A stretch of 64,000 nucleotides of DNA, taken from Platynereis dumerilii. Lineage: Eukaryota; Annelida; Polychaeta; Phyllodocida; Nereididae. This document shows positions 57,101 through 64,000 of this stretch, piece by piece. The stretch spans positions 360,001 through 424,000 of the forward strand of contig JAPTHN010000104.1 in assembly GCA_026936325.1 (NCBI GenBank), written 5' to 3'. Under the pieces are notes generated by a model. That model saw only the letters and a list, made by a program, of their open reading frames with translations, was not told the origin of the DNA and did not search any database. The translations under genes and the position numbers were made by a program. How positions within the stretch are numbered: the stretch's first letter is position 1; each line of letters begins with the position of its first letter.

Positions 57101-59962
57101 AATCAATAACAGTCAATAAGGTAAATTCAATACAGGCCTATTCCTATTTTTTGGTCCTGGACAAAGTATGTTGATCATGCTAATTCTTAATTTGTGGCTC
57201 GCAGAACTGAAAGTCCTTTTGAAACGTTCGATGTAAAAATCGATTTAAAATCAATAATCAAATCGAAATACAGGTCAATTAATCGATTTCAGAAAATGTT
57301 TCAATTGCCCAGCCCTACCTGCTAATACATGTTGCTAGTCTGTCAGTTGTTCCTAATTAATATATATTATACATAAAGCAGAAGAGATCGTATATTGTCT
57401 GTGTTTGATTTAGTACGGCTAATTAATTCACGGACAAACACATGTCAACCATAGAAATACATAGAAGGGACATGAGGCTCTGGCAGATGAAGCAACCAAA
57501 TCCACCATCTTGGAACTGCCCTGAATACTGGCACAATGGACCGTGACGTCACCAATAACTGTGATGTCACTTATAACAATGGCATGACGTCACATCATAA
57601 TTAGTCTATTGTGACATCATGTCTCAGGGCAGTTCCAATATGGCGGATTTGGTGACCTCATCTTGAGGTGGCATCATACGGCCTCATGTCCGTTCTATGT
57701 ATTTCTATGATGTCAACATACCTTTTGGTCGTTAAATTCATGTGCAGTCGTACACTGTATTTGTACTTCTCACGCTGAATATTTTATATATATTAATTAA
57801 TGAGGCTGGAAAGGAAAGTCATCACACTGTGACACTATTTACAATGTAGCACCATCGCAGATGCTTATTCATTGAATGTGTTTAATAATCTGTGGAAGGG
57901 ACAAATTATAGAATTTGCAAAGAGGGAGTTCCAAGACCACGTACTCACAGTGGCGTCCCTACGGGGGGGGGGCTGTTTTTGAATAAAAATTCGACACAAG
58001 AACGCATTGAAAGATTGTTGTCAAAAGTGAAATTATTTTAAGGGGCAGAAACTTTTGGCTGGCAGTGTATAATGTACAGTGTATATCTATATTCTTTTTA
58101 ATTATATTTTTTACAGCGCTTTTTTAATTTTTTTGTATTGTTGCATTCATTTTCAGCATGGACATTCCATCTCATAAGCGTTCCTCCCTGGTGACTTTTC
58201 ACGACATCGGTCTGGGTGGCAAAAATCTCTGGATCAGCAACAAAACAAAATGGCACCACATGACCCTGGCTGCCTTGCTGGACAGGAGAGGCCATCTACA
58301 CGTATGTCTTTTACGGTCTTTGGGGGGAGGGTTGGTAGCGTGCTACCTGCCAATCATTGGGTCCAGGGTTTGAATCCAGCTCTTGCCGGGTCACCTGGGC
58401 CTATGTTGGACAGCTGTTTCAATCATCCTTTGCCTCATTGCTGTGTCCTCCTCCTGTCCTAATTAGCCTACCAAATGCACAAATACAGGACGTAAAGCCC
58501 CAATCATCCATCCATCCTATTATATGGATTGGTGGGCTCTCGGGAAAATATGGACTGGCAGGGAGAATACTCGAGTCAATACGAAACAACAACAGAACCA
58601 TATACCAGGTATATTAATTCAGGGACGTCATGGGTCTTTCAGTTACTTAAACAACGTACGTGTACTGTAGTCCTATACAATCTGCCTCCTTTTAATGTCC
58701 CATAGGCTCATCCTGAATTGAGTTTCAGAGGTTGGATTCAAACCCAAGCCCTTGAGAGCCAGTAGTTGTGGTGTCAAGCACTCTTACAGCGTATCCATTA
58801 GTCATGCAACAAGAGAGGACCAGCTCACTATGAACAGGCACTTTGTGTGACTCCTGATACCTGATGAAGTGTCATCTTCTCTACATTCAATGTGGGAAAC
58901 ATTGAGGCCTTTTAATTATTCATGATAAAGAGAAGGCCATTTGACTTTTCATGACTGATTTTAACAAGTCATAACTGATTTAAGAGTAAAAAAAATAACG
59001 TGCAAGCACTTTAAGCAGCGCAAAATTTCAACATAATATAGGCTTATCAAGCAGGGAGCTGCTGGCCTCTATAAAATATAGCAGTAGACCCACAGTGGAT
59101 CCAGACTGTCACGGCTGAATGCACAAGGCAGCCACATGCTAAGTTTGGATGAAAACAATTTCTTCCGTAAGAGCTAGCGCTTCGCGCTGCTAATAAAAAT
59201 CAGATGCATGATCCTTTCGTTTGTCACCAACTAGCAGGATTAGTCTCCTAAAATCAAATTAACATTGAAAGTTTCAGGTATGATCATGACAAATCATCAG
59301 TATGGTGACTCATGATGTGCCATTTTCACAGTGCAACAGTCCACTCGTTTTGCATATCAAATTTACAGACTGTAAGCATCAGGTGACCAATGTGATATTA
59401 AACACATTCTGAGCACAATATTCCAGACACTGTTATCAAAGTATTTCCTTTTCCTAATTTCCTTCAGACAATCATCGACTACTTGAAGATGGACATCGAG
59501 CACCACGAGTGGGCTGTCATCAAGGAGATGCTCGTGACAGGAGTCCTGAAGAACGTCAAGCAACTCTCGCTGGAGATCCACAGACGACTCAAGGACAAGA
59601 GCTTAATCAAGGACTTCTACCGCTTCTACGCGATCCTCCTCGGTCTGGAACGCATCGGATTCCGACGATACCACCACCATACCAACCCCGCGTGTGTATA
59701 CACATCGAAATTCACCAAAAAGAGGCGGTCCCAATGTTATGAGTTGTATTACATAAACATCAATTTCCTCAAAAAGGAAAATCAGCCATTTACAAGCTCC
59801 GGTGGTAATGAATACCATCAAGTTATTTTCAGTTTAACTGAAATAGTCACAATCTATCTAATCAACATAAAGTTTGTGATTCTTACTATGATAATTTCCT
59901 ACATATTTTACGTGATACACATTTACTATAAGAATACAGAATTTAAACCAGTGGATGTTTGA
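51868..59962 (+). CDS. METTL24-like protein with N-terminal membrane anchor (complete)
   Basis: Join of 51868-51978, 52924-53068, 54216-54318, 54983-55111, 55631-55705, 58157-58301 and 59468-59962: 1203 bp, 400 residues, all phases agreeing (0,1,2,2,2,0). Residues 4-22 are a hydrophobic signal anchor. The core has RVRLGNEADGGWEVC (132-146), LVYSFGIGNDFSFDDA (158-173) as the methyltransferase-fold motif I, VHSFDP (182-187) and LKMDIEHHEW (242-251), a layout matching the METTL24/Methyltransf_22 group, relatives of FkbM-type enzymes. Human METTL24's substrate is unknown to me, so none is proposed. The family core ends near residue 336 (CYELYYININF); residues 337-400 are an extra, AT-rich-coded tail with a hydrophobic stretch at about 357-388. 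AATAAA at 60204-60209. Confidence 0.9.
51979..52923. other. METTL24-like intron 1
   Basis: No further exon or clear element seen. A G11 run lies near 52832. Confidence 0.4.
52924..53068 (+). CDS. METTL24-like exon 2
   Basis: 145 bp, acceptor cctttgcag, donor gtaagg. It encodes a charged stem (TVERLEKRLSPDEEIPKNNF) between anchor and catalytic domain. The donor lies next to a fold-back MITE in the intron. Confidence 0.85.
53071..53484. mobile_element. G-capped fold-back MITE in METTL24-like intron 2
   Basis: The left end agggaccgttcagaatttat followed by gactgggggggtgggagttttg is inverted at the right end (caaaactcccacccccccccag, tcataaattctgaactgtcc). Phrases 'ggggggtactaatttttgac' repeat inside. 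A second copy is at 55240-55605. Confidence 0.85.
53478..53771. mobile_element. MITE, GACCATTTAAT family
   Basis: The left end ggagaccatttaatttccag and right end cttgatattaaatggtctcc are inverted. It abuts the previous MITE. One of the more complete copies of the family. Confidence 0.75.
53787..53836. repeat. GATA/GGAT microsatellite
   Basis: Short runs of gata and ggat tetramers. Confidence 0.8.
54040..54200. repeat. (TA)n-flanked fold-back carrying exon 3 sequence
   Basis: Positions 54078-54130 are a reverse-complement copy of 54219-54269 of exon 3 (about 46 of 51 bases match). Positions 54131-54155 are a partial direct copy (aacaaccccatcgtccgtcg). TA repeats lie on both sides (54040-54072 and 54157-54195). 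Confidence 0.85.
54216..54318 (+). CDS. METTL24-like exon 3
   Basis: 103 bp, donor gtatgt. Two acceptors, tttcag (exon from 54210) and ctgcag (from 54216), differ by six bases and both keep the frame, so a two-residue variant is possible. It encodes VGEQWPGLLLNNPYVLRPFI and DPDDNMAHGMGNKPR. Its first ~50 bp exist as an inverted copy at 54078-54130. Confidence 0.85.
54319..54982. other. METTL24-like intron 3, G-run repeat
   Basis: Contains phrases repeated in inverse: gcaaggttgaaaagttcata near 54550 and gtacttttcaaccctggctaa near 54797, with G and C runs, so a fold-back element of about 300 bp is likely (54480-54835). Confidence 0.55.
54983..55111 (+). CDS. METTL24-like exon 4
   Basis: 129 bp, acceptor ttccgcag, donor gtaagt. 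It encodes LIMVNHINCSNRVRLGNEAD and GGWEVCISDPYKP, then CLVYSFG, the GGWEVC signature of the family and the start of motif I. Confidence 0.93.
55240..55605. mobile_element. G-capped fold-back MITE, second copy (intron 4)
   Basis: Starts agggacagttcaaaatttatgacgggggg and contains the same 'gggtactaacttttcacac' text as 53071-53484. The right end stops after gacgggaagttctggcaaaac, so the outer part is missing. Confidence 0.8.
55631..55705 (+). CDS. METTL24-like exon 5
   Basis: 75 bp, acceptor ccttccag, donor gtaagc. It encodes IGNDFSFDDAIAKKYGCRVH and SFDP: the cofactor-binding motif I loop and the acidic end of strand 2. Confidence 0.93.
55706..56811. other. METTL24-like intron 5, first part
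   Basis: A and T homopolymers at 55850-55985. The text ggcgcccataagttg (55848) and tcggtcacccggacacc (56040) may bound a decayed MITE. Several copies of cagggatatactg at 56500-56600 relate to the hairpin at 56812. Confidence 0.4.
56812..56953. repeat. Long near-perfect hairpin in METTL24-like intron 5
   Basis: The left arm ttataccatgggtggaggca, gtatatccctggtatagtcaccc has an exact inverted right arm ending tgcctccacccatggtataa. About 45 bp are perfectly paired around a loop itself containing cgggatatac repeats. Confidence 0.9.
57450..57712. mobile_element. Fold-back element with CATAGAAATACATAGAA ends
   Basis: The left arm catagaaatacatagaaggg, acatgaggc is inverted at the right (gcctcatgtccgttctatgtatttctatg). 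A second arm pair (ttggaactgccctga / tcagggcagttccaa) lies inside, around repeated 'tgacgtcac' motifs. Confidence 0.8.
57713..58156. other. METTL24-like intron 5, last part
   Basis: Includes a MITE end fragment at about 58045-58070 (aaacttttggctggcagtgtat), related to 45517-45964. Otherwise unassigned. Confidence 0.5.
58157..58301 (+). CDS. METTL24-like exon 6
   Basis: 145 bp, acceptor ttttcag, donor gtatgt. It encodes MDIPSHKRSSLVTFHDIGLG and on to LAALLDRRGHLH. FHDIGLGG matches the family's FHNIGLSG. A family A SINE starts about 20 bp past the donor. Confidence 0.92.
58321..58518 (+). repeat. tRNA-derived SINE (family A)
   Basis: Body and tail close to the 27671 copy; the B box is slightly changed (GGGTTTGAATCC) and the head lacks ~20 bp around the A box. 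It ends in ATCC repeats. Confidence 0.85.
58600..58800 (-). repeat. tRNA-derived SINE-like element (family C)
   Basis: On the minus strand a head with GGGTTTGAATCCAACC (B-box-like) precedes the body shared with 34090-34310. Confidence 0.55.
58795..59345. mobile_element. CAGC..AAACACTTTGAT MITE copy with an insertion
   Basis: The two halves match 32060-32345, but ~215 bp (about 58993-59207) interrupt them. The inserted piece starts cgtgcaagcactttaagcagcgc, text also present at 10611, so it is a nested element. Confidence 0.7.
59468..59962 (+). CDS. METTL24-like exon 7 (last)
   Basis: 495 bp, acceptor tccttcag, ending TGA. It encodes TIIDYLKMDIEHHEWAVIKE, QLSLEIHRRL and the family's C-terminal CYELYYININF. 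A further 64 residues follow, including TEIVTIYLINIKFVILTMII. Base composition drops to AT-rich after about 59740, as if former 3' UTR is now translated. Confidence 0.88.
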   Translation, partial: TIIDYLKMDIEHHEWAVIKEMLVTGVLKNVKQLSLEIHRRLKDKSLIKDFYRFYAILLGLERIGFRRYHHHTNPACVYTSKFTKKRRSQCYELYYININFLKKENQPFTSSGGNEYHQVIFSLTEIVTIYLINIKFVILTMIISYIFYVIHIYYKNTEFKPVDV

Positions 59963-60560
59963 TTCAGGAGTGTTCTCATATAATTATATGTAAATCAAGA
60001 TTTACCATTTGGCACAAACAGAATGTCATATGGCTGCTCTCCACCTGAATAATTGGCATGCGGCAATACTGTTATGTAGTGGCAAATGCAGTGAATTTGA
60101 AGGACAATACCATGGACCAATGGCACATACATCTCTAAGAGATGTCAGCCTACCACAATGTTTTTATGAACTATGACTTTGTATCTCTTTGTTTTAAGTG
60201 GTCAATAAATTGAAATTGAGACAAAAATGGTTTACCAATACCAGTGAATGATATGTTCAGCAATATAACTGAATAATTGTACCTGTCCATATTTAATAAC
60301 TCAATTGAAAGAAATTTCAATTCATTGATTTGATTTCAATTCATTGTATTAAAACTGAAAGAATATTGAATAAATTTACATCAATTTACATCAATTTATA
60401 AGTAAATTTATGTTCTCAATCATAGACACAGGTAAATGACTTAGAATTAACTTCCTTGAAACAGTTTAAAAAATTTTGTGAATAGGCCTAATGGTGTATG
60501 ACTTCATTTGCAAAAGAACAGCTGGGCTCTCCTGATCCTTAGATCAACCTGGATATGAGC
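59963..60560. other. 3' UTR and downstream flank of the METTL24-like gene
   Basis: AATAAA at 60204-60209. Beyond it AT-rich intergenic DNA. Confidence 0.55.
60204..60209 (+). promoter_or_regulatory. Polyadenylation signal AATAAA (METTL24-like gene)
   Basis: Canonical hexamer 242 bases after the stop codon. Confidence 0.6.
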
Positions 60561-60574
60561 ACAAAATTTAGGTG

Positions 60575-61690
60575 GATTTGCTGCTTTTACTCATTTGGCC
60601 TTTACTCTTCTCTTTGGCTTTACTCCTGACTTTGGCCTTTACTCTTCTCTTTTGCCTTTACTCTTCTCCTCAACCTTTATTCTTCTCTTTGGACTTTACT
60701 CTTCTCTTAGGCCTTTACTCTTCTCTTAGGCCTTTACTCTTCTCTTTGGCCTTTCTTCTCTTTGGCCTTTCTTCTCTTTGGCCTTTCTTCTCTTTGGCCT
60801 TTACTCTTCTCTTTGGAGTTACTTTTCTCTTTGGACTTTACTCTTCTCTTTGACCTTTACTCTTCTTTTTGGCCTTTACTCTTCTCTTTGTAGTTACTTT
60901 TCTCTTCAGCCTTTACTCTTCTCTTTGGCTGTTACTGTTCTCTTTGGCCTTTACTCTACTCTTTTGCCTTTACTCTTCTCTTTGGCCTTTACTCTTCTTT
61001 TTGGCCTTTACTCTTCTCTTTGACCTTTACTCTTCTCTTTGACCTTTACTCTTCTCTTTGGCCTCTACTCTTCTCTTTGGCCTCTACTCTTCGCTGTGGC
61101 CTTTATTCTTCTCTATGGCTTTTACTCTCCTCTTTGAGCTCAACTCTTCTCTTTGGCCCTTACTCTTCTCTTTGACCTTTACTCTTCTCTTTGACCTTTA
61201 CGCTTCTCTTTGGCTTCTGCTCTTCTCTTTGCCCTTATTCTTCTCTTTGGCTTCTGCTCTTCTATTTGCCCTTATTCTTCTCTTTGGCCTCTACTCCCCT
61301 CTTTGACCTTTACTCTTCTTTTTGGCCTTTATTCTTCTCTTTGGCCTTTATTCTTCTCTTTGGCCTTAACTCTTCTCTTTGACCTTTACTCTTCTCTCTG
61401 GCCTTTACTCTTCTCATTGACTTTTTCTCCTTGGCTTTACTCCTCTCTTTGATCTTTACTCTTCTCTTTGACCTTGCCTCTTCTCTTTGACCTTTACTCT
61501 TCTCTTTGGCTTCTGCTCTTCTCTTTGCCCTTATTCTTCTCTTTTACCTCTACTCTTCTCTTTGGCTTTACTCTTCTCTTTGCCCTTTACTCTACTCCCC
61601 TCTCTGATATTTACTCTTCTCTTTGGCCTTTACTCTTCTCTTTGGCCTTTACTCTTCTCTTTGGACTTTACTCTTCTCATCAATATGAAC
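60575..61690. repeat. ~19-bp pyrimidine-rich minisatellite, ~1.1 kb
   Basis: Variants of ggcctttactcttctcttt repeat some 55-60 times with higher-order variation. Plus-strand frames here (LLFSLAFTLLFGLYSSL type) mimic membrane proteins but are repeat artefacts. It separates the 3' ends of two convergent genes. Confidence 0.95.
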
Positions 61691-61699
61691 TCCTTTCTT

Positions 61700-61937
61700 T
61701 GGTTTAATTTTACTCCTTCTCTCACAAATTGTGAAGGTGTTAGATTAAAATCCCACTCGCAAACTGCCCAAGATTGAGATTCTCAAAATAAAAATTTGCA
61801 GTGGAAAAAAACAACAACAACAAAAATGAAGTATTGCAGCGTATGTGGATTATTTCCTAAATTACCTTTGGTGCTTGACATTATACTGCATGCAGAATGC
61901 AGATATGATCTAAGGCAATCAGTTAAATGAAGAAAAT
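61700..61937. other. Downstream flank of the ligand-binding-domain gene
   Basis: No transmembrane-coding exon on the minus strand can be seen here. Confidence 0.5.
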
Positions 61938-61943
61938 TTTATT
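61938..61943 (-). promoter_or_regulatory. Polyadenylation signal AATAAA (ligand-binding-domain gene)
   Basis: Canonical hexamer on the minus strand about 115 bases after the stop codon at 62056. It supports the gene ending here without membrane segments. Confidence 0.7.
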
Positions 61944-62055
61944 CAAAAAGATTGGTCATACAATTCAACGTAATTCTAATTTTAATAGTCAATTTTACTC
62001 TATAGTTGACATGTTAGTTCATTTACATGGAAAGACCCATCATCCTGTTTGTTTT

Positions 62056-62250
62056 CTAAGAATAGAGCCGCTCAAGAACCTTGTTTGGGTCTCTGAATGC
62101 AAGATTGAAGTTGAATGACACGTCCTCCCACTGTTTGTCGGAATAGGCGTCAAAGATGTGGTAGTTTGTCTCGGAGGAGCCGCCCGTCACAGCTATTATT
62201 GGGTGCTGGGAAAGAGGATCCGCCTTTATTTGTGATGGCAAAAGGGTTAT
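62056..62250 (-). CDS. LBD gene, last exon (ends before TM1)
   Basis: 195 bp, acceptor tttttccag, ending TAG. It encodes ITLLPSQIKADPL, a loop C region and FNLAFRDPNKVLERLYS. The WEDVSFNFNLAFR segment aligns with YPDVTFTVTMRRR of receptors, the last strand before TM1. Confidence 0.88.
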   Translation of the reverse strand: MTLLPSQIKADPLSQHPIIAVTGGSSETNYHIFDAYSDKQWEDVSFNFNLAFRDPNKVLERLYS

Positions 62251-63964
62251 CTGGAAAAAAGATGAAGTGATAATTTGGATTAATTACTAACTCCAACTTC
62301 CCTGAGATTTTATCACACTCCAGTAAGTCCAGTCAACAATCTCAACTGAATGCCTCCTGCCACCACAAGCACATTGGAACCAGTTGCCTCTTAGTAGCCT
62401 TAGGCGGATGCACCATATCAGCTATCTGACCAGTTGAGCTAAAAGGGCTTGCCCCAAGCCAAGTGCTTGGGAGCAACCTATTATACTGAACCCACTACAA
62501 TATACATGTATATTAACTGTCAGCTGCATAAGACTGAACTTCTGAAGGAACCATATATATATATGAGGCAGACATGAATTGGTTTGCCGAAACGGCTGAA
62601 GGAAGGATGCTGAATTGAGAGGAGAGCTACTCACTTTGCTGGCGTCGTAAGTCCAGGATCCCAATCTTGCGCTGCAGAACTTTGGGTGACTAAAAAAATA
62701 GAATAAAATTTAATTGATAGATTATCTGACGTTAACCATGGCCTCCTTTGCAGTGAGGTCATAATGGATCTGAACAGAACATGGCCCAGCAGCAAAAAGA
62801 AGAAAGTAATATCAGCAAAAGGAAGGACCAAACCGAGATTACAAATATTCACAACCCTTGCAGACTGCCAACTCTGACAACATCACCGTGATCAATACTT
62901 TGGCATAAATATAATATACACTAGAACTTCCCATTAGACACATATATTTCAGAGGAAATGGCAATTGAAGGCAAATGTTACAGTACTGGCGGGGTGACAT
63001 GTATTTGTATCATGTAAAAATGTGAGAAAAAATAGCAACAGCCTCCCCCACGGCATCAGAAAGGGGAAAAAAGTACCCCCCCCCCCCGTGAATGTCCAAG
63101 GCATGACAGAAAGGGTGGAGAGCAATGTGCAAAAGTTTGAAACTGTGGTACATTTATTGATGGCTCCCTCTTTGGAGCATAGGGAGAACAATGCACTACC
63201 ACTATTACACTGCAGCCACGTGAATAGAGATGTGTGGATAGCATACAGGTGTGGATAGGTTGTTAGAGGTAACAGACAGTTCTGTAAAGATAAAAATTTG
63301 TAGAGCTTTTGAAAACATGAAGATTGATGTATAGCATGGCGAAATCCATGGAGAATTGGCGATGTGCATAAAGAAATGAGGTGTGGACAAAACCTTCAAA
63401 TTTAATATAGGATGTAGTATCATAAATTTCATAATTGACTTACATAAGTAACAATTACTATACTATGCAATATGCATATAAAGTTCTTTACCTCAGATCA
63501 TCCTCCAAGGATTTTGGCCTCACTGCATTTGGTCGGCAGTTAATCGTAAATTGGACGGGCACCCCATAAAACACCTGCCCCGTGTAGTACACTTGGCCCA
63601 TCACGTCTCCTTTGACCATGTCAGGGTGGACTCTTCAATTATTATGGAAATTAAACTAATTAAAATACATAATTTGCACAGATACAGACAAGTGTAAGGA
63701 TATATAACATAATGTTCATCAGACAAGAAAGAGATATTCCATTATGATGATTTGAACAAACTACTACAAGCAATATTGCAGAAAATAAAAGATCGGAAAT
63801 TTATACGGACACTTAATGCTGCACAATTTGCAAATGTACAACAGCCCTACTAACCCATTGAAAAGCTTCACATCAGGCTGCCAGATTCTGTTTATTGGAA
63901 GGGGCACCATCTTCACCCCGGCATAATCTTCGGGGTTCCACTTCAGACGATAGTCGTCCCACCA
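62056..63964 (-). CDS. Nicotinic-receptor-like ligand-binding domain, soluble AChBP-like (3' part of gene)
   Basis: Join of 63855-63964, 63492-63632, 62635-62689 and 62056-62250 on the minus strand: 166 residues plus stop; the 5' exons are right of the window. The family forms pentamers that bind ligands between subunits. Seen here: WWDDYRLKWNPEDY, loop A WQPDVKLFN, a strand GQVYYTGQVFYGVPVQF, loop B GSWTYD and a loop C region NYHIFDAYSDKQWEDVSFNF. The 110-bp exon and its phases match vertebrate nAChR genes as I recall them. Oddities: the Cys-loop spans 19 residues between cysteines (CRPNAV...KFC), not 13, and lacks the FPFD motif; loop C lacks the vicinal cysteines; the frame ends LERLYS-stop just where TM1 should begin, with AATAAA at 61943. 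So the product is probably secreted, like molluscan or annelid acetylcholine-binding proteins; the ligand is unknown. Confidence 0.82.
62374..62446 (-). repeat. Decayed tRNA-like sequence in the LBD gene intron
   Basis: On the minus strand: CTTTTAGCTCAACTGGTCAG (A-box-like) and, ~50 bases on, CTGGTTCCAATG (weak B box). It lacks a proper tRNA fold, so it is likely an old SINE head. Confidence 0.45.
62635..62689 (-). CDS. LBD gene, third visible exon
   Basis: 55 bp, acceptor tttttttag, donor gtgagt. It encodes HPKFCSARLGSWTYDASK: the second cysteine of the Cys-loop and the loop B Trp. Confidence 0.9.
62690..63491. other. LBD gene intron
   Basis: No extra exon encoding an FPFD-type Cys-loop was found. 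A C10 run lies at 63077 and the rest is unassigned. Confidence 0.5.
63492..63632 (-). CDS. LBD gene, second visible exon
   Basis: 141 bp, weak acceptor attgaag, donor gtaaag. It encodes VHPDMVKGDVMGQVYYTGQV, then FYGVPVQFTINC and a non-canonical Cys-loop start RPNAVRPKSLEDDL. An internal AAATGCA|gtgagg would also be a good donor but leaves the frame out of phase with the next exon seen. Confidence 0.8.
63855..63964 (-). CDS. LBD gene, first visible exon
   Basis: 110 bp, acceptor ttttgcag, donor gttagt. It encodes WWDDYRLKWNPEDYAGVKMV and PLPINRIWQPDVKLFN. WxPD and the WNPxDY block are diagnostic of nicotinic-type subunits. The loop A Tyr is Phe. Confidence 0.93.
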
Positions 63965-64000
63965 CTGCAAAAAAAGTACACTGAGTGCCGAATTAAATGA

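Noticed and set aside
60572-61777. Plus-strand frames resembling multi-pass membrane proteins
   Set aside because: They translate the ~19-bp pyrimidine-rich minisatellite. Several frames give similar LLFSLAFTLLFGLYSS strings.
60000-62055. Transmembrane exons of the receptor-like gene downstream of 62056
   Set aside because: The minus strand here has only a GA-rich minisatellite and AT-rich DNA. AATAAA follows the stop closely.

Overview
The window is eukaryotic and looks metazoan. It has AT-rich non-coding DNA, GT-AG introns with conserved phases, and genes from animal families: a Kv-beta subunit, a Cys-loop ligand-binding domain, a METTL24-like protein and a DUF1647 protein. The gene set, the dense fold-back elements and the tRNA-headed SINEs fit a marine invertebrate. 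A deuterostome such as a hemichordate, echinoderm or lancelet is my guess, but the sequence does not settle it.

Layout. (1) Positions 1-19668 hold the 5' part of a minus-strand voltage-gated potassium channel beta subunit gene. Four short exons (19511-19668, 13265-13308, 12623-12660, 2076-2155) join in frame and the gene runs off the left edge. Its introns hold a 161-bp higher-order minisatellite, a ~270-bp repeat, five tandem copies of a ~1.25-kb unit, a 63-bp minisatellite, a 12-15-bp minisatellite and many short inverted-repeat transposons. (2) Positions 19.7-44.6 kb are a gene-poor stretch of MITEs, SINEs, LINE scraps, minisatellites and (TATC)n arrays. I find no convincing exon there. 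(3) Positions 44657-47389 hold three plus-strand exons of a DUF1647-family type II membrane protein. (4) Positions 51868-59962 hold seven plus-strand exons of a complete 400-residue METTL24-like protein with an N-terminal membrane anchor and an unusual hydrophobic C-terminal tail. (5) Positions 62056-63964 hold four minus-strand exons of a nicotinic-receptor-like ligand-binding domain. This gene stops, with an AATAAA, before any transmembrane segment, so it looks like a soluble acetylcholine-binding-protein-like product. Its 5' end is off the right edge.

The four genes show no sign of a shared pathway. Genes 2 and 3 are in the same direction; genes 3 and 4 converge across a ~1.1-kb minisatellite. 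The most noteworthy observations are the membrane-less ligand-binding domain with an atypical Cys-loop, an inverted copy of a METTL24-like exon lying ~90 bp upstream of the intact exon, RFX X-box-like palindromes in several inverted-repeat elements, a perfect nuclear-receptor DR1 site repeated in every unit of the 1.25-kb array, and a 1-kb element built from many facing copies of one 14-bp motif. All coordinates were read by eye; repeat boundaries are approximate unless a target duplication is stated.
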